NCBI RefSeq assembly: GCF_009735585.1
Contig: NZ_VJVW01000005.1
Span: forward strand, 122,920 to 186,919
Reading direction: 5' to 3'
DNA from: Christiangramia aestuarii
GTDB taxonomy: Bacteria > Bacteroidota > Bacteroidia > Flavobacteriales > Flavobacteriaceae
DNA length: 64,000 nucleotides
Positions 51,655-59,579 of this stretch are shown here, piece by piece (the stretch's first letter is position 1; the number at the start of each line of letters is the position of its first letter). The position numbers were made by a program, and so were the translations under genes. Below the pieces are notes generated by a model. That model was not told the origin of the DNA, made no database searches, and worked only from the letters and a program-made list of their open reading frames with translations.

Positions 51655-52332
51655 TTAACCAGCGAAAATATAAGAACAGCCGTGTTCCTGGGCCCTGGTA
51701 AGCGCCCAAACTCCTGAAGGTACGACCTGGATACCGGGCAGTACCGCAGCTTTCCATTCTTCATAGACCACGGTAGCATCCATGCCCATTTTCTGGGCAG
51801 CCATACCGCTGTAAACATTTAGAGCCAGGTCACAAACACAGAACATCGCTCCCCTGTCCTGAAGCTTTTTGATCCCTTCTATCACCGGCATCGGCATATC
51901 CCCTTCCCTGGGTTCGTAAACGACATTCCGCAGTGCCGCGGCCTTTTTAGAATTGTCTTTGATGTCGAACATCTCGCCCAGTTTATATTTTTCCCAGGCT
52001 TCATCTTTCATGGCGAAGGGTATCGCATCATGCCTAAGCACGGTCATCCCCGTAAGATCGTCATCAGATGAACCCGAGCCATTATTGGTATAGTACCAGG
52101 CCCAGTTCCAGATGACCGGGAAATTATGATGAGGGGTAGAACCATCGAAAACTACCCGGTGGGAACCCTTGATCTTATCGAACCACTTATCCGGATCGCC
52201 TGAACTTTTTGGGTCGAAGGCAGATATTTTCGATTCCAGCGGACCTGCAAAGGCCAATCCGCTTGCGGCAGCTCCCAGGAACATTGCCCCCAGGAAGTCT
52301 CTTCTTGTTGCATTTAACTGATCAGATTTCAT
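51655..52332 (-). CDS. Tat-exported DsrE-like protein
   Basis: A 225-residue protein starting with a twin-arginine signal (A-T-R-R-D-F-L-G then a small hydrophobic core). The C-terminal half is DsrE-like (L-Q-D-R-G-A-M-F-C-V-C-D-L-A-L-N-V-Y-S-G, V-L-P-G-I-Q-V-V-P-S-G-V-W) with a C-x-C motif. The middle domain, with many Trp (W-N-W-A-W-Y), is unrecognised. It lies 18 bases upstream of the smaller DsrE gene and 33 bases downstream of the cytochrome gene, so it is co-transcribed. Confidence 0.78.
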   Translation of the reverse strand: MKSDQLNATRRDFLGAMFLGAAASGLAFAGPLESKISAFDPKSSGDPDKWFDKIKGSHRVVFDGSTPHHNFPVIWNWAWYYTNNGSGSSDDDLTGMTVLRHDAIPFAMKDEAWEKYKLGEMFDIKDNSKKAAALRNVVYEPREGDMPMPVIEGIKKLQDRGAMFCVCDLALNVYSGMAAQKMGMDATVVYEEWKAAVLPGIQVVPSGVWALTRAQEHGCSYIFAG

Positions 52333-52365
52333 CTTTATTGATATTTAAGGTTATATAATTTAGCT

Positions 52366-53406
52366 TTATTTATTCTTGGTAAGTCCGTACTCCTTTTTAT
52401 AGAATTCCATGATAGGTTGAAAGGGTCCCAGTTGATGCTGAGATACCGGAAAATTATCGGCATATGGAGGGTATGGAGTAGAAACCGGTTTCAGCTTCAG
52501 GTCTGGAAAATCAAGTTCGGGATTTGCTTTCTGAGGTCTGGGTTTCTGATTGATATAGCCGGCAATGTCGTAGGCCTGCTCATCGGTAAGTTCAGGTTTA
52601 TCGTAGGAAGCGCCATAGGGCATATTGGTTTTTATGAACTCGGCTGCCGTGATCACCCTGGCCATGCCTGCGCCCAGATTATAAGAGTCTTGCCCCCACA
52701 GCGGCGGATAAAGATATCCCGCGTAATCCCTTAATGGGATTCCCTGCCCATCCTCGCCATGACAGGAGGCACATTTCTTCAAAAACAAACGCTCTCCTTT
52801 TTCGAGGTCTACAGCCCTGTTCGGAATCTTGATCCTGGCATACCCTGTGCCATCGACCTTGCCGTCCTGCGGCGCATATCTGTTCAACCATTCCAGGTAG
52901 GCTACAAAAGCTTTCATTTCCTTTCCGTTGGGAGGAAGCGGTTTGCCGTTCATACTACGTTCCATGCAGCCATTAATGCGCTCCTTTATGGTTCCTATCT
53001 TATTCTCCCTTCCCCTGAACTGGGGAAAACGGTTTATCACCCCAATGAGCATCCCCGAATAAGCCTTGGTCCCTGCCTGTAAATGGCAGTTATTGCAGGA
53101 AAGATTATTACCTGAAAAAGCACGTTCCAGTTTAGGGTTATCGGGGCCTAGGTATTCTGCGGTATTGGTGAACAGTTCAAAACCATATTTAATCTGTTGA
53201 TTCTCCCTGGAATCGTCTAAATGATAGGTGTCATAATCGGCTGTAAGAGGGTCTGTCCCGGTTTTGCTAACTTCGACGTACTTATCGGTTTCGAAAAAAT
53301 TAAAATTAAAAAGGAAAAAGACGATGATAAGAAGCAAAATGATGAAGGTGAAGACAACAATGAGCTGTTTTCCGGGTCTTTTCCGTTTCGAAGATTCATA
53401 ATTCAT
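52366..53406 (-). CDS. Dihaem c-type cytochrome, TsdA-like
   Basis: A 346-residue protein with an N-terminal membrane anchor (residues 14-37). Two haem-binding motifs: C-N-N-C-H at 104-108 and C-A-S-C-H at 212-216. A Cys at about 147 in I-N-G-C-M-E-R-S-M-N-G falls about 39 residues after the first haem motif, as does the axial Cys ligand of thiosulfate dehydrogenase TsdA. Surrounding sequence (L-E-R-A-F-S-G-N-N-L-S-C, R-F-P-Q-F-R-G-R) is TsdA-like. Thiosulfate-to-tetrathionate activity is inference. The ATG at 53406 is chosen; 19 upstream residues are atypical. Confidence 0.8.
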   Translation of the reverse strand: MNYESSKRKRPGKQLIVVFTFIILLLIIVFFLFNFNFFETDKYVEVSKTGTDPLTADYDTYHLDDSRENQQIKYGFELFTNTAEYLGPDNPKLERAFSGNNLSCNNCHLQAGTKAYSGMLIGVINRFPQFRGRENKIGTIKERINGCMERSMNGKPLPPNGKEMKAFVAYLEWLNRYAPQDGKVDGTGYARIKIPNRAVDLEKGERLFLKKCASCHGEDGQGIPLRDYAGYLYPPLWGQDSYNLGAGMARVITAAEFIKTNMPYGASYDKPELTDEQAYDIAGYINQKPRPQKANPELDFPDLKLKPVSTPYPPYADNFPVSQHQLGPFQPIMEFYKKEYGLTKNK

Positions 53407-53544
53407 CTCCCCCTTATTGAAAACATAAGCCGGCAGATGGGAACATAAGGTTCCAAAGTTCAATCTTCGAATCCTAAGTTAAATTTACGGAATTTATTTT
53501 TGTGAGATAGAGCCTGAAGTATTGAATTTCATCTGGATAGTGAC

Positions 53545-54480
53545 TTATTTACTACCTAAAATAAGGGTAGCTCTTCCCAGGCCTTTCATCATAAGTTTAT
53601 TGGGAATAGAATATGGCTGCTCGCTAAGAAACTTACTCAACTGCCGGGTATACCTACGGGCGTCCATGGCTCTTCCATTTTCGGCTATTAAAGGAATTCT
53701 TACCTGCTCAAAAATGGCCATGTTTTCGGTAATATCTGAAGTATTAAAGCTGCCATTCTTGGTATTGTCTGCCAGCCAATCCTCGATAATAAAGCCAATT
53801 TCCCGACCCTCGATTTCAGATTCAAGATCCTTATCCCAGTCATCCCACACCTGAATGCGGATGATTATTTCACGCCCATTTTCATAAAGGTCATCAAAAT
53901 GGGCCTGCAAGGAATTAGCAAAATCGTCTATATGCACGGTCACAGCTTCAGATAATAAAACAGGGATTGAAGCTGCAAAGGAAGGCTCGCCAATGCCCGT
54001 CGCCGTGGCAACCTGTTTGTTGGTGTAGGCATCGATGCCCTGTAATATAAAATTTATGGCTTTCTTGGGTCCCTGTTCTTCTACAGTCCAGGTTAGCTGG
54101 ACGATAATATCTGCCTTCGCCGATTTTCTAAGCATATCCATAGGGCTTTCACGCAGGTCACTTCCCGTTTCCTTGGACATCTTAAGCTCATCTTCCAGAG
54201 CATTAGATTTTAGGGTTTTCAATACATTTTCAAGGTTTTTCATGGGAAAGCCCCTCTCGGCCATCATGCCGTTGATCTGGCTAACTACCTGTAAAACTTC
54301 GGGACTTTCCTGAAATGCCCTGGCATAATCGGGAAACTTCTCACCATCGAAGCTAGTGTAAAAATCGTTTTGAAAACACCAGAGATCACTCGGCACCACC
54401 ATAAGAGTAGGCTTTTTTTCCTGCCCAAGCAACGTCATGCAGGAAAGAAAAATCAATCCTATAAGAAACCTCATTTTCAT
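53545..54480 (-). CDS. Exported DUF6175-like protein
   Basis: A 311-residue protein with a signal peptide (T-L-L-G-Q). The mature part resembles DUF6175/CsgG-like folds: K-P-T-L-M-V-V-P-S-D-L-W-C-F, A-D-I-I-V-Q-L-T-W-T, I-D-A-Y-T-N-K-Q-V-A-T-A-T-G. Its C-terminal part is predicted helical with a lysine/arginine-rich tail. Function unknown. It is the second gene of the minus arm of a divergent cluster, 38 bases downstream of the next gene. Confidence 0.65.
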   Translation of the reverse strand: MKMRFLIGLIFLSCMTLLGQEKKPTLMVVPSDLWCFQNDFYTSFDGEKFPDYARAFQESPEVLQVVSQINGMMAERGFPMKNLENVLKTLKSNALEDELKMSKETGSDLRESPMDMLRKSAKADIIVQLTWTVEEQGPKKAINFILQGIDAYTNKQVATATGIGEPSFAASIPVLLSEAVTVHIDDFANSLQAHFDDLYENGREIIIRIQVWDDWDKDLESEIEGREIGFIIEDWLADNTKNGSFNTSDITENMAIFEQVRIPLIAENGRAMDARRYTRQLSKFLSEQPYSIPNKLMMKGLGRATLILGSK

Positions 54481-54518
54481 AGTTCCATCTTATTCGAATA
54501 ATTGATATTCAGGCAGCT

Positions 54519-55757
54519 TCAGTCTATTTGCCTGATCAGCATACCCGGGGCGATGTTGCTACTTGAACCAAGCAGGGTGGTTTTAAAGGTTGTATGCTCA
54601 AAATGGGAATCATTTCCCTCATGCGCCATATAGGTATTATCCCAGATATGATCTTCGTTTACTTTAAGCACTCCTACCTTTTCATAGGTCGTTCTTCCAT
54701 CCTCATGTCTAACTGGCTTTAACACCTCAAAGGTATCTCCCTTTTCAAGGCCTTCCTTTAATCCGATCTTAGCGGCCGGGGGATCTATACTTATCAGAGG
54801 AGCTTTTAAACGGAAGACATCATACTTCTTTTGTAATTCTGCAATGGCCGCATCTGTGGCATTGATAGTTGCGATCTTTATGAGTTCCTCCTCAGATTTT
54901 GTGGTGTATTTGGTGGTTAGGATATCGGCAAATGCTGGTTGGGTACCTACTAATTCCAGTTCAAATAGCTGGGTTTCCTCGAATTTTCTGGCTTTTTCCT
55001 CATTTGTTTCATCCTTAGAAAACCAGAGTTCGTTGTAAAACCTACTGGCAATCTCTTCGTTCCATTTTAGGCGGAATAGATAAGCCTCGCTTTTGATGGC
55101 ATATCCTTTCCCGAAAACCTCTCCTATCTCCTTCGTATCCTCAAGGGTCTTATTCTCCTTAGACTTGAAGATTCCCAGCTTACTGGCTACCTCAGAAACA
55201 TTATCAATAAGTTCCGATTTTTCCTTTACCAGTTCTTCCTTATTGATGTATTTAAAATCATTTACAATTACGAAGGTGTTCTTTATTAGTTCTTCACCCG
55301 CATCTGCCAGTAATGCCAAACCCCTGGGGTTATTCCGCGCTTTTTCAACATCTATTTCTGAAGCATTGTACATACCCCTTTCGGCTACTAAATCCATATC
55401 AAACCCGCCATTTTCATTTCGGTTGAACCATTTAGCGACCATTTTCCGGGCGATATCCAAAGAGTCCAGGTAGTCCTTGATCATTCTTTCCTTGATCTCC
55501 CTGAATGCCTCGTCGTTTCCGGGATTCTCCTGAAACCGTATAAAAGCCTCTCCCACACGATGATCATTATATTTTTCAGAAATAGGGAAGCTTAGAAAGG
55601 CCTGCTCTATTTCTGAGCTGTATTCATGATCCTGGTAAGAAACCATCATGGGATAAATTGAGCTTCGACGATAAATAAGCGTATCCCCCGGCTTCTGAGA
55701 AAAAACGGCTGAGCAACTTAATAGGATTACTATAAAGCTTAAACCAAAGGGTTTCAT
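54519..55757 (-). CDS. Exported helical protein with C-terminal CsgG/LysM-like region
   Basis: A 412-residue protein with a signal peptide (S-A-V-F-S-Q). The middle 200 residues are highly charged and helical. The last 100 residues (L-K-A-P-L-I-S-I-D-P-P-A-A-K-I-G, G-D-T-F-E-V-L-K-P-V-R, Y-E-K-V-G-V-L-K-V) form a beta-rich module that in other families binds peptidoglycan or polymer. Not recognised beyond that. First gene of the minus arm; preceded by a strong promoter at 55810. Confidence 0.6.
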   Translation of the reverse strand: MKPFGLSFIVILLSCSAVFSQKPGDTLIYRRSSIYPMMVSYQDHEYSSEIEQAFLSFPISEKYNDHRVGEAFIRFQENPGNDEAFREIKERMIKDYLDSLDIARKMVAKWFNRNENGGFDMDLVAERGMYNASEIDVEKARNNPRGLALLADAGEELIKNTFVIVNDFKYINKEELVKEKSELIDNVSEVASKLGIFKSKENKTLEDTKEIGEVFGKGYAIKSEAYLFRLKWNEEIASRFYNELWFSKDETNEEKARKFEETQLFELELVGTQPAFADILTTKYTTKSEEELIKIATINATDAAIAELQKKYDVFRLKAPLISIDPPAAKIGLKEGLEKGDTFEVLKPVRHEDGRTTYEKVGVLKVNEDHIWDNTYMAHEGNDSHFEHTTFKTTLLGSSSNIAPGMLIRQID

Positions 55758-55809
55758 ATGCTTGAATTTTCCGCAGGAAAGAAATGGAAGATGGGAAAAA
55801 TTGAACACT

Positions 55810-55843
55810 CAAATATAATAATTTGATTATCAATATTTTACAA
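55810..55843 (-). promoter_or_regulatory. Predicted sigma-A promoter for the minus arm (TTG-N23-TATATTTG)
   Basis: Read on the minus strand, TTG (55843-55841) and TATATTTG (55817-55810) are 23 bases apart, a full consensus match. Transcription would begin near 55803, giving a leader of about 45 bases to the start at 55757. Confidence 0.6.
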
Positions 55844-55913
55844 TATTTTTCTTAAATTTAAATCATACCCTACATTTTAACTTTTATTAGAATCATCCGC
55901 TTATAAATTCGGA

Positions 55914-56945
55914 ATGAAAACAATAATCGTAATTATTTTCATGCTCATAACCGGGCTAAGATGCGAGGGACAGGAAGTGGTCTTCATCAAAAGTGGTGAA
56001 AATGGCAATGGCATTCTTCAGCAAAGATTTGAGGAATGTTATATAATTACCCCACAGCATGTCGTTGCCAGTGGCATGGGTAAAATCCAGGTTATAGACA
56101 GGAACAGCTATGAACTTACCGCTGAACATAAAAAAAGTTTTCAACCAGACCTTGCCTTGCTTAAAGTGCTGGATGATCCGGGACTCAAATGTCCTGAATG
56201 GGAAACTGAAAAGGACATTAACAATATACTGCAAAATTCCAGCTCTGGCTTTATTGAATACCGTGATGAAGTTGGAAAGAAGAGCCTTATTCATGTTTCC
56301 ATTGTAGAGATCAACCAGAATTTTATTCGGGTGAGTCCGGTGGAGCCTGAAGAAAAGTTCATCAAGGGAAATAGCGGTGCGGCCTTTTTTGTTAAATACA
56401 AGGGCAAAAGACTTCTTGCTGGTATGCTCATAAGCATCAGTGAGGAAGCCAGGATAGGTAATGTTGCGCAAATAGACGATATCGAAAGAAGCTTATCTGG
56501 TTTTTTCTTTGAACATACCGAAAAGCCCCGGTTAGGGATAATGATCCTGGATGAGGAAGGAGAATTCTCCCCTATTACCAATATCATTAGTTCCAGCCTC
56601 GATAAGAGCTCCAAATATACCCCGGTTACCCCTATCCCCGATTCAGATTATTTCAAAGATAAACTGGTAGATATTTTTGAAGGTAAATCGCAGGAACTTC
56701 CTAATTCAACCGAAAATGAACTTCAGGAAATTATGTTGGGGAAGCTCAGCTTTGAGACCGAAAAAACTCCCAATAACATGTTTCTGGTAAGGGTAAACCT
56801 TGACGGGCGCCTTTACCAGACTACCGAGTTCAGACTCTTAAGCGACCTGAGCCTGGAGGCCAAAGCTATTGCTTTGGATCAGGAAAAGGCGCGTAGAGAA
56901 TCCCTGAAATACCTTGCAAAAAAACTGGAAAAAGAATTGAACTGA
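55914..56945 (+). CDS. Exported trypsin-like serine protease with C-terminal extension
   Basis: A 343-residue protein with a signal peptide (residues 1-20). The catalytic triad is visible: I-I-T-P-Q-H-V-V with His49, Q-P-D-L-A-L-L with Asp79, and K-G-N-S-G-A-A with Ser154. This is the trypsin/HtrA arrangement. It lacks a PDZ domain and has about 150 residues of unrecognised C-terminal sequence that ends helical and lysine-rich. First gene of the plus arm of a divergent five-gene cluster. The DUF-type neighbours may be substrates or partners. Confidence 0.75.
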   Translation: MKTIIVIIFMLITGLRCEGQEVVFIKSGENGNGILQQRFEECYIITPQHVVASGMGKIQVIDRNSYELTAEHKKSFQPDLALLKVLDDPGLKCPEWETEKDINNILQNSSSGFIEYRDEVGKKSLIHVSIVEINQNFIRVSPVEPEEKFIKGNSGAAFFVKYKGKRLLAGMLISISEEARIGNVAQIDDIERSLSGFFFEHTEKPRLGIMILDEEGEFSPITNIISSSLDKSSKYTPVTPIPDSDYFKDKLVDIFEGKSQELPNSTENELQEIMLGKLSFETEKTPNNMFLVRVNLDGRLYQTTEFRLLSDLSLEAKAIALDQEKARRESLKYLAKKLEKELN

Positions 56946-56982
56946 TTTTATAACAGGCGCAAAAGCTTTTAAATATTACCTC

Positions 56983-57660
56983 ATGAAAAAATTACTTTTT
57001 TTATTCCTGATATTAGGCCATGGTCTAATGGCCCAGGAATTAGATCAGGCTTATATGGATAGCCATCCAGACTGGGAAAAATGGCATGATGAAATCCCTG
57101 TGAGTGGAGGAACAAGGGTTGGACTCATGTTACTTGAGAAAACTCCAGATCTGGTACCCAGACAATTCTATGTGAATCTACCTTCTAAACTATCGGGTAA
57201 ATTATGTGTGGAAGTTAGTTCTCGGGACGGTAGATATTCGGCAAAAGCTCAATATGATCAAACAAAAACTTCCTGGGCGCAGTTCCCATTTCCTACAAAA
57301 TTCCATACCGAATTAAAGAAGTATAAAGGTGATGAGGTCGTCCTGCTAGCATCTGTGGGCGGATGTGATAGGAGTGAGAAAAGAAAATACCTGGTAAGTA
57401 GCTGGCATAAAGTAACACAAAGTGACAGTATCGCATTTTATATTAACTCCAACCTCCCCTGTGGAATTATTTGCGAAGATATCAATCTGAAAAAAGTATG
57501 CAATGAGACCCCCTCTCCTTCTGTGGCTTACTCCAAGAAATGCATTTTGAATGCATCTGATCTTTCAGGAATATATAATTTTCAGATAATGCAACGAGAG
57601 GAAACCATGGGAGAGATCAGCATGAATTACTATAATTTCCCGGTAATTTATAGAGAATGA
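56983..57660 (+). CDS. Exported cysteine-containing protein of unknown function
   Basis: A 225-residue protein with a Sec signal (G-L-M-A-Q). The mature part has five or more cysteines (C-V-E-V-S-S-R-D-G, G-G-C-D-R, P-C-G-I-I-C, C-N-E-T, K-C-I-L), suggesting disulfides in the periplasm. It overlaps the next gene by 4 bases, so the two are translationally coupled. Not recognised. Confidence 0.65.
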   Translation: MKKLLFLFLILGHGLMAQELDQAYMDSHPDWEKWHDEIPVSGGTRVGLMLLEKTPDLVPRQFYVNLPSKLSGKLCVEVSSRDGRYSAKAQYDQTKTSWAQFPFPTKFHTELKKYKGDEVVLLASVGGCDRSEKRKYLVSSWHKVTQSDSIAFYINSNLPCGIICEDINLKKVCNETPSPSVAYSKKCILNASDLSGIYNFQIMQREETMGEISMNYYNFPVIYRE

Positions 57661-58637
57661 GGATCAGGGGACGAAATAGGATCATTATTTCGCTTTTTTT
57701 CAAGTTCCTGGTCATAGTAGTGATCATATTTTTTTATATAAAACTATTTATCCCTCAGAACACATATAATGTAAATGCCAGGACCGAGACTATAAGAATA
57801 GAAGTGGCTAATGATTCCTACCAAAAAATTCCATTACCATCAGCCACCTATACCGACGGTTTTTTTTCTGAAGAAATAAATGAACATACTGGTTCCTTCA
57901 AACCACATCCCAGGACTATAATGACCATTAGCAGGTATTCCAAAGAAAAATTAAGGATCTCTGTAGAAAAAGGAAAAACTGAGAAAAATGAGAACGAGGC
58001 AGGGATGAAAGAAGATAATATCCAGTTAGGGACTGGTATTTTTTTTAATGAAAAGGATGAGATCGATTCAAAAATAACCACCGGCAACTTCATTGATTTT
58101 TTAATACCCATGGATAGTTTTTCAAAAAGGATAATTATCCCTTTTAGAGGTAAGGTAGAATTAGGTATTAATCCCTTTGCCTCGGTACCCCAGGCCGGGT
58201 CTAATATACTCACCGGTGGAGAGGTTCAAATAATAAGTAATGATTTTTTCAGAAAATCATATTATGTGGGCGAGACCTATAGCCTCAATCCTGGTGACCA
58301 GATAAGGCTCGAAAAAGAGCCGGACTCCCTGGCAGATTCCTATGGTATTGTGATGGCAGATAAGGATTCTTCCACATTAACGGTAAATTATAAATCTCTG
58401 GCTGCCCAGGCGAGGATTTTTACTCCAGGTCCAGTGGATAATCAACAGGGCTATAAACTAAAGGAATCTATTTTCAGCAGATTTAGCAATGACAACTTTT
58501 TTATAGGCGTGGCCTGGTTTGCGGGCATCATTATTCTGTTTGCTGAACTACTGGAATTAAAGAATGAGGCAGATATATTCATTACTAATAATATCCTGAA
58601 AAGAAGATCCAAGAAAAAGAAAAAATCAAAAAGCTGA
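57657..58637 (+). CDS. Bitopic membrane protein with periplasmic domain
   Basis: A 326-residue protein with an N-terminal membrane span (I-I-S-L-F-F-K-F-L-V-I-V-V-I-I-F-F, residues 9-25) and a second near the C-terminus (F-I-G-V-A-W-F-A-G-I-I-I-L-F, about 285-300), followed by a Lys/Arg-rich tail (K-R-R-S-K-K-K-K-K-S-K). Between them is a 250-residue extracytoplasmic region with beta-rich character. It overlaps the preceding gene by four bases. Unrecognised, but its topology fits a membrane partner for the secreted proteins upstream. Confidence 0.6.
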   Translation: MRIRGRNRIIISLFFKFLVIVVIIFFYIKLFIPQNTYNVNARTETIRIEVANDSYQKIPLPSATYTDGFFSEEINEHTGSFKPHPRTIMTISRYSKEKLRISVEKGKTEKNENEAGMKEDNIQLGTGIFFNEKDEIDSKITTGNFIDFLIPMDSFSKRIIIPFRGKVELGINPFASVPQAGSNILTGGEVQIISNDFFRKSYYVGETYSLNPGDQIRLEKEPDSLADSYGIVMADKDSSTLTVNYKSLAAQARIFTPGPVDNQQGYKLKESIFSRFSNDNFFIGVAWFAGIIILFAELLELKNEADIFITNNILKRRSKKKKKSKS

Positions 58638-58826
58638 AATTGCCTTTTAAAAACTTAATTCTTACCATATAGTCGCAGCTTGGAAATCTCAATATAGTTG
58701 AAATAAAGGTCCACATTCACTAGAGAAAACCCAGAAACTTTACACAAATCATACTTTTTAAGCAAAATATTCAATATCTATGCAGCTGAAGGATTTTCTA
58801 CTTCTTTAAAGTATAGTATTTAGTTT

Positions 58827-59579
58827 ATGATAAAAGCGGTCATCATTGATGATGAAATCAATGCCAGGGAGTTACTAGAAAAGACCCTGCACAGGTATTT
58901 CCCCAATAAGTTCAATATTGCCGAAAAATGTGCTTCGGTAGACGCCGGGGTACTTGCCATTAAAAAGCATGAACCAGAACTGGTATTTCTGGATATTCAG
59001 ATGCCGGAGAAGAATGGATTCGAACTGTTCAAGTATTTCGAAAACATCAATTTTGAAGTCATCTTTACCACGGCCTTCAACCAGTTCGCCATTAGGGCCA
59101 TTAAGCGCAGTGCGCTGGACTATTTGCTAAAACCCATCAACAAACTGGACCTTGCAGATGCAATCAAAAGGTTCGAGGCCAGGAACAAGGAGAGTTTCGC
59201 TCAGAAAAAACTATCCTTACTGCTGGAAAATCTCAACGTGAACGATCAGAATGTTAGTAAGATCGCCTTTCCAACGGTGGAAGGTTTTGAACTAATACAT
59301 GCGAACCAGGTACTTTACTGCAAGGCCGAGAGTAATTACTGCTGCGTAAAGAAGATCGATGGCTGCACCAACGTGATCACGAAAACCCTGAAATATGTCG
59401 AGGAGATCCTCCCTCCGGCTTCCTTCAAACGAATACATAAAAGTTACGTCATCAACCTGAATTTCGTGGTTAGATATCACAAGGCGAATAAGGAAGTAGA
59501 GCTTACCAATGGCGAGAAACTTCCTGTCTCATTCCGTAAAGAAGAAGATTTTATAAATGCCATTCTGCAGAACCACTAG
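58827..59579 (+). CDS. LytTR-family response regulator
   Basis: A 250-residue protein: receiver domain with A-V-I-I-D-D-E-I, F-L-D-I-Q-M-P (phospho-acceptor Asp) and T-T-A-F-N-Q-F-A, then a LytTR DNA-binding domain (Y-C-K-A-E-S-N-Y-C, F-K-R-I-H-K-S-Y-V-I-N). It overlaps the large kinase gene by 23 bases, so the two are coupled. Its neighbours suggest control of the upstream exported cluster, though no binding site was identified. Confidence 0.93.
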   Translation: MIKAVIIDDEINARELLEKTLHRYFPNKFNIAEKCASVDAGVLAIKKHEPELVFLDIQMPEKNGFELFKYFENINFEVIFTTAFNQFAIRAIKRSALDYLLKPINKLDLADAIKRFEARNKESFAQKKLSLLLENLNVNDQNVSKIAFPTVEGFELIHANQVLYCKAESNYCCVKKIDGCTNVITKTLKYVEEILPPASFKRIHKSYVINLNFVVRYHKANKEVELTNGEKLPVSFRKEEDFINAILQNH

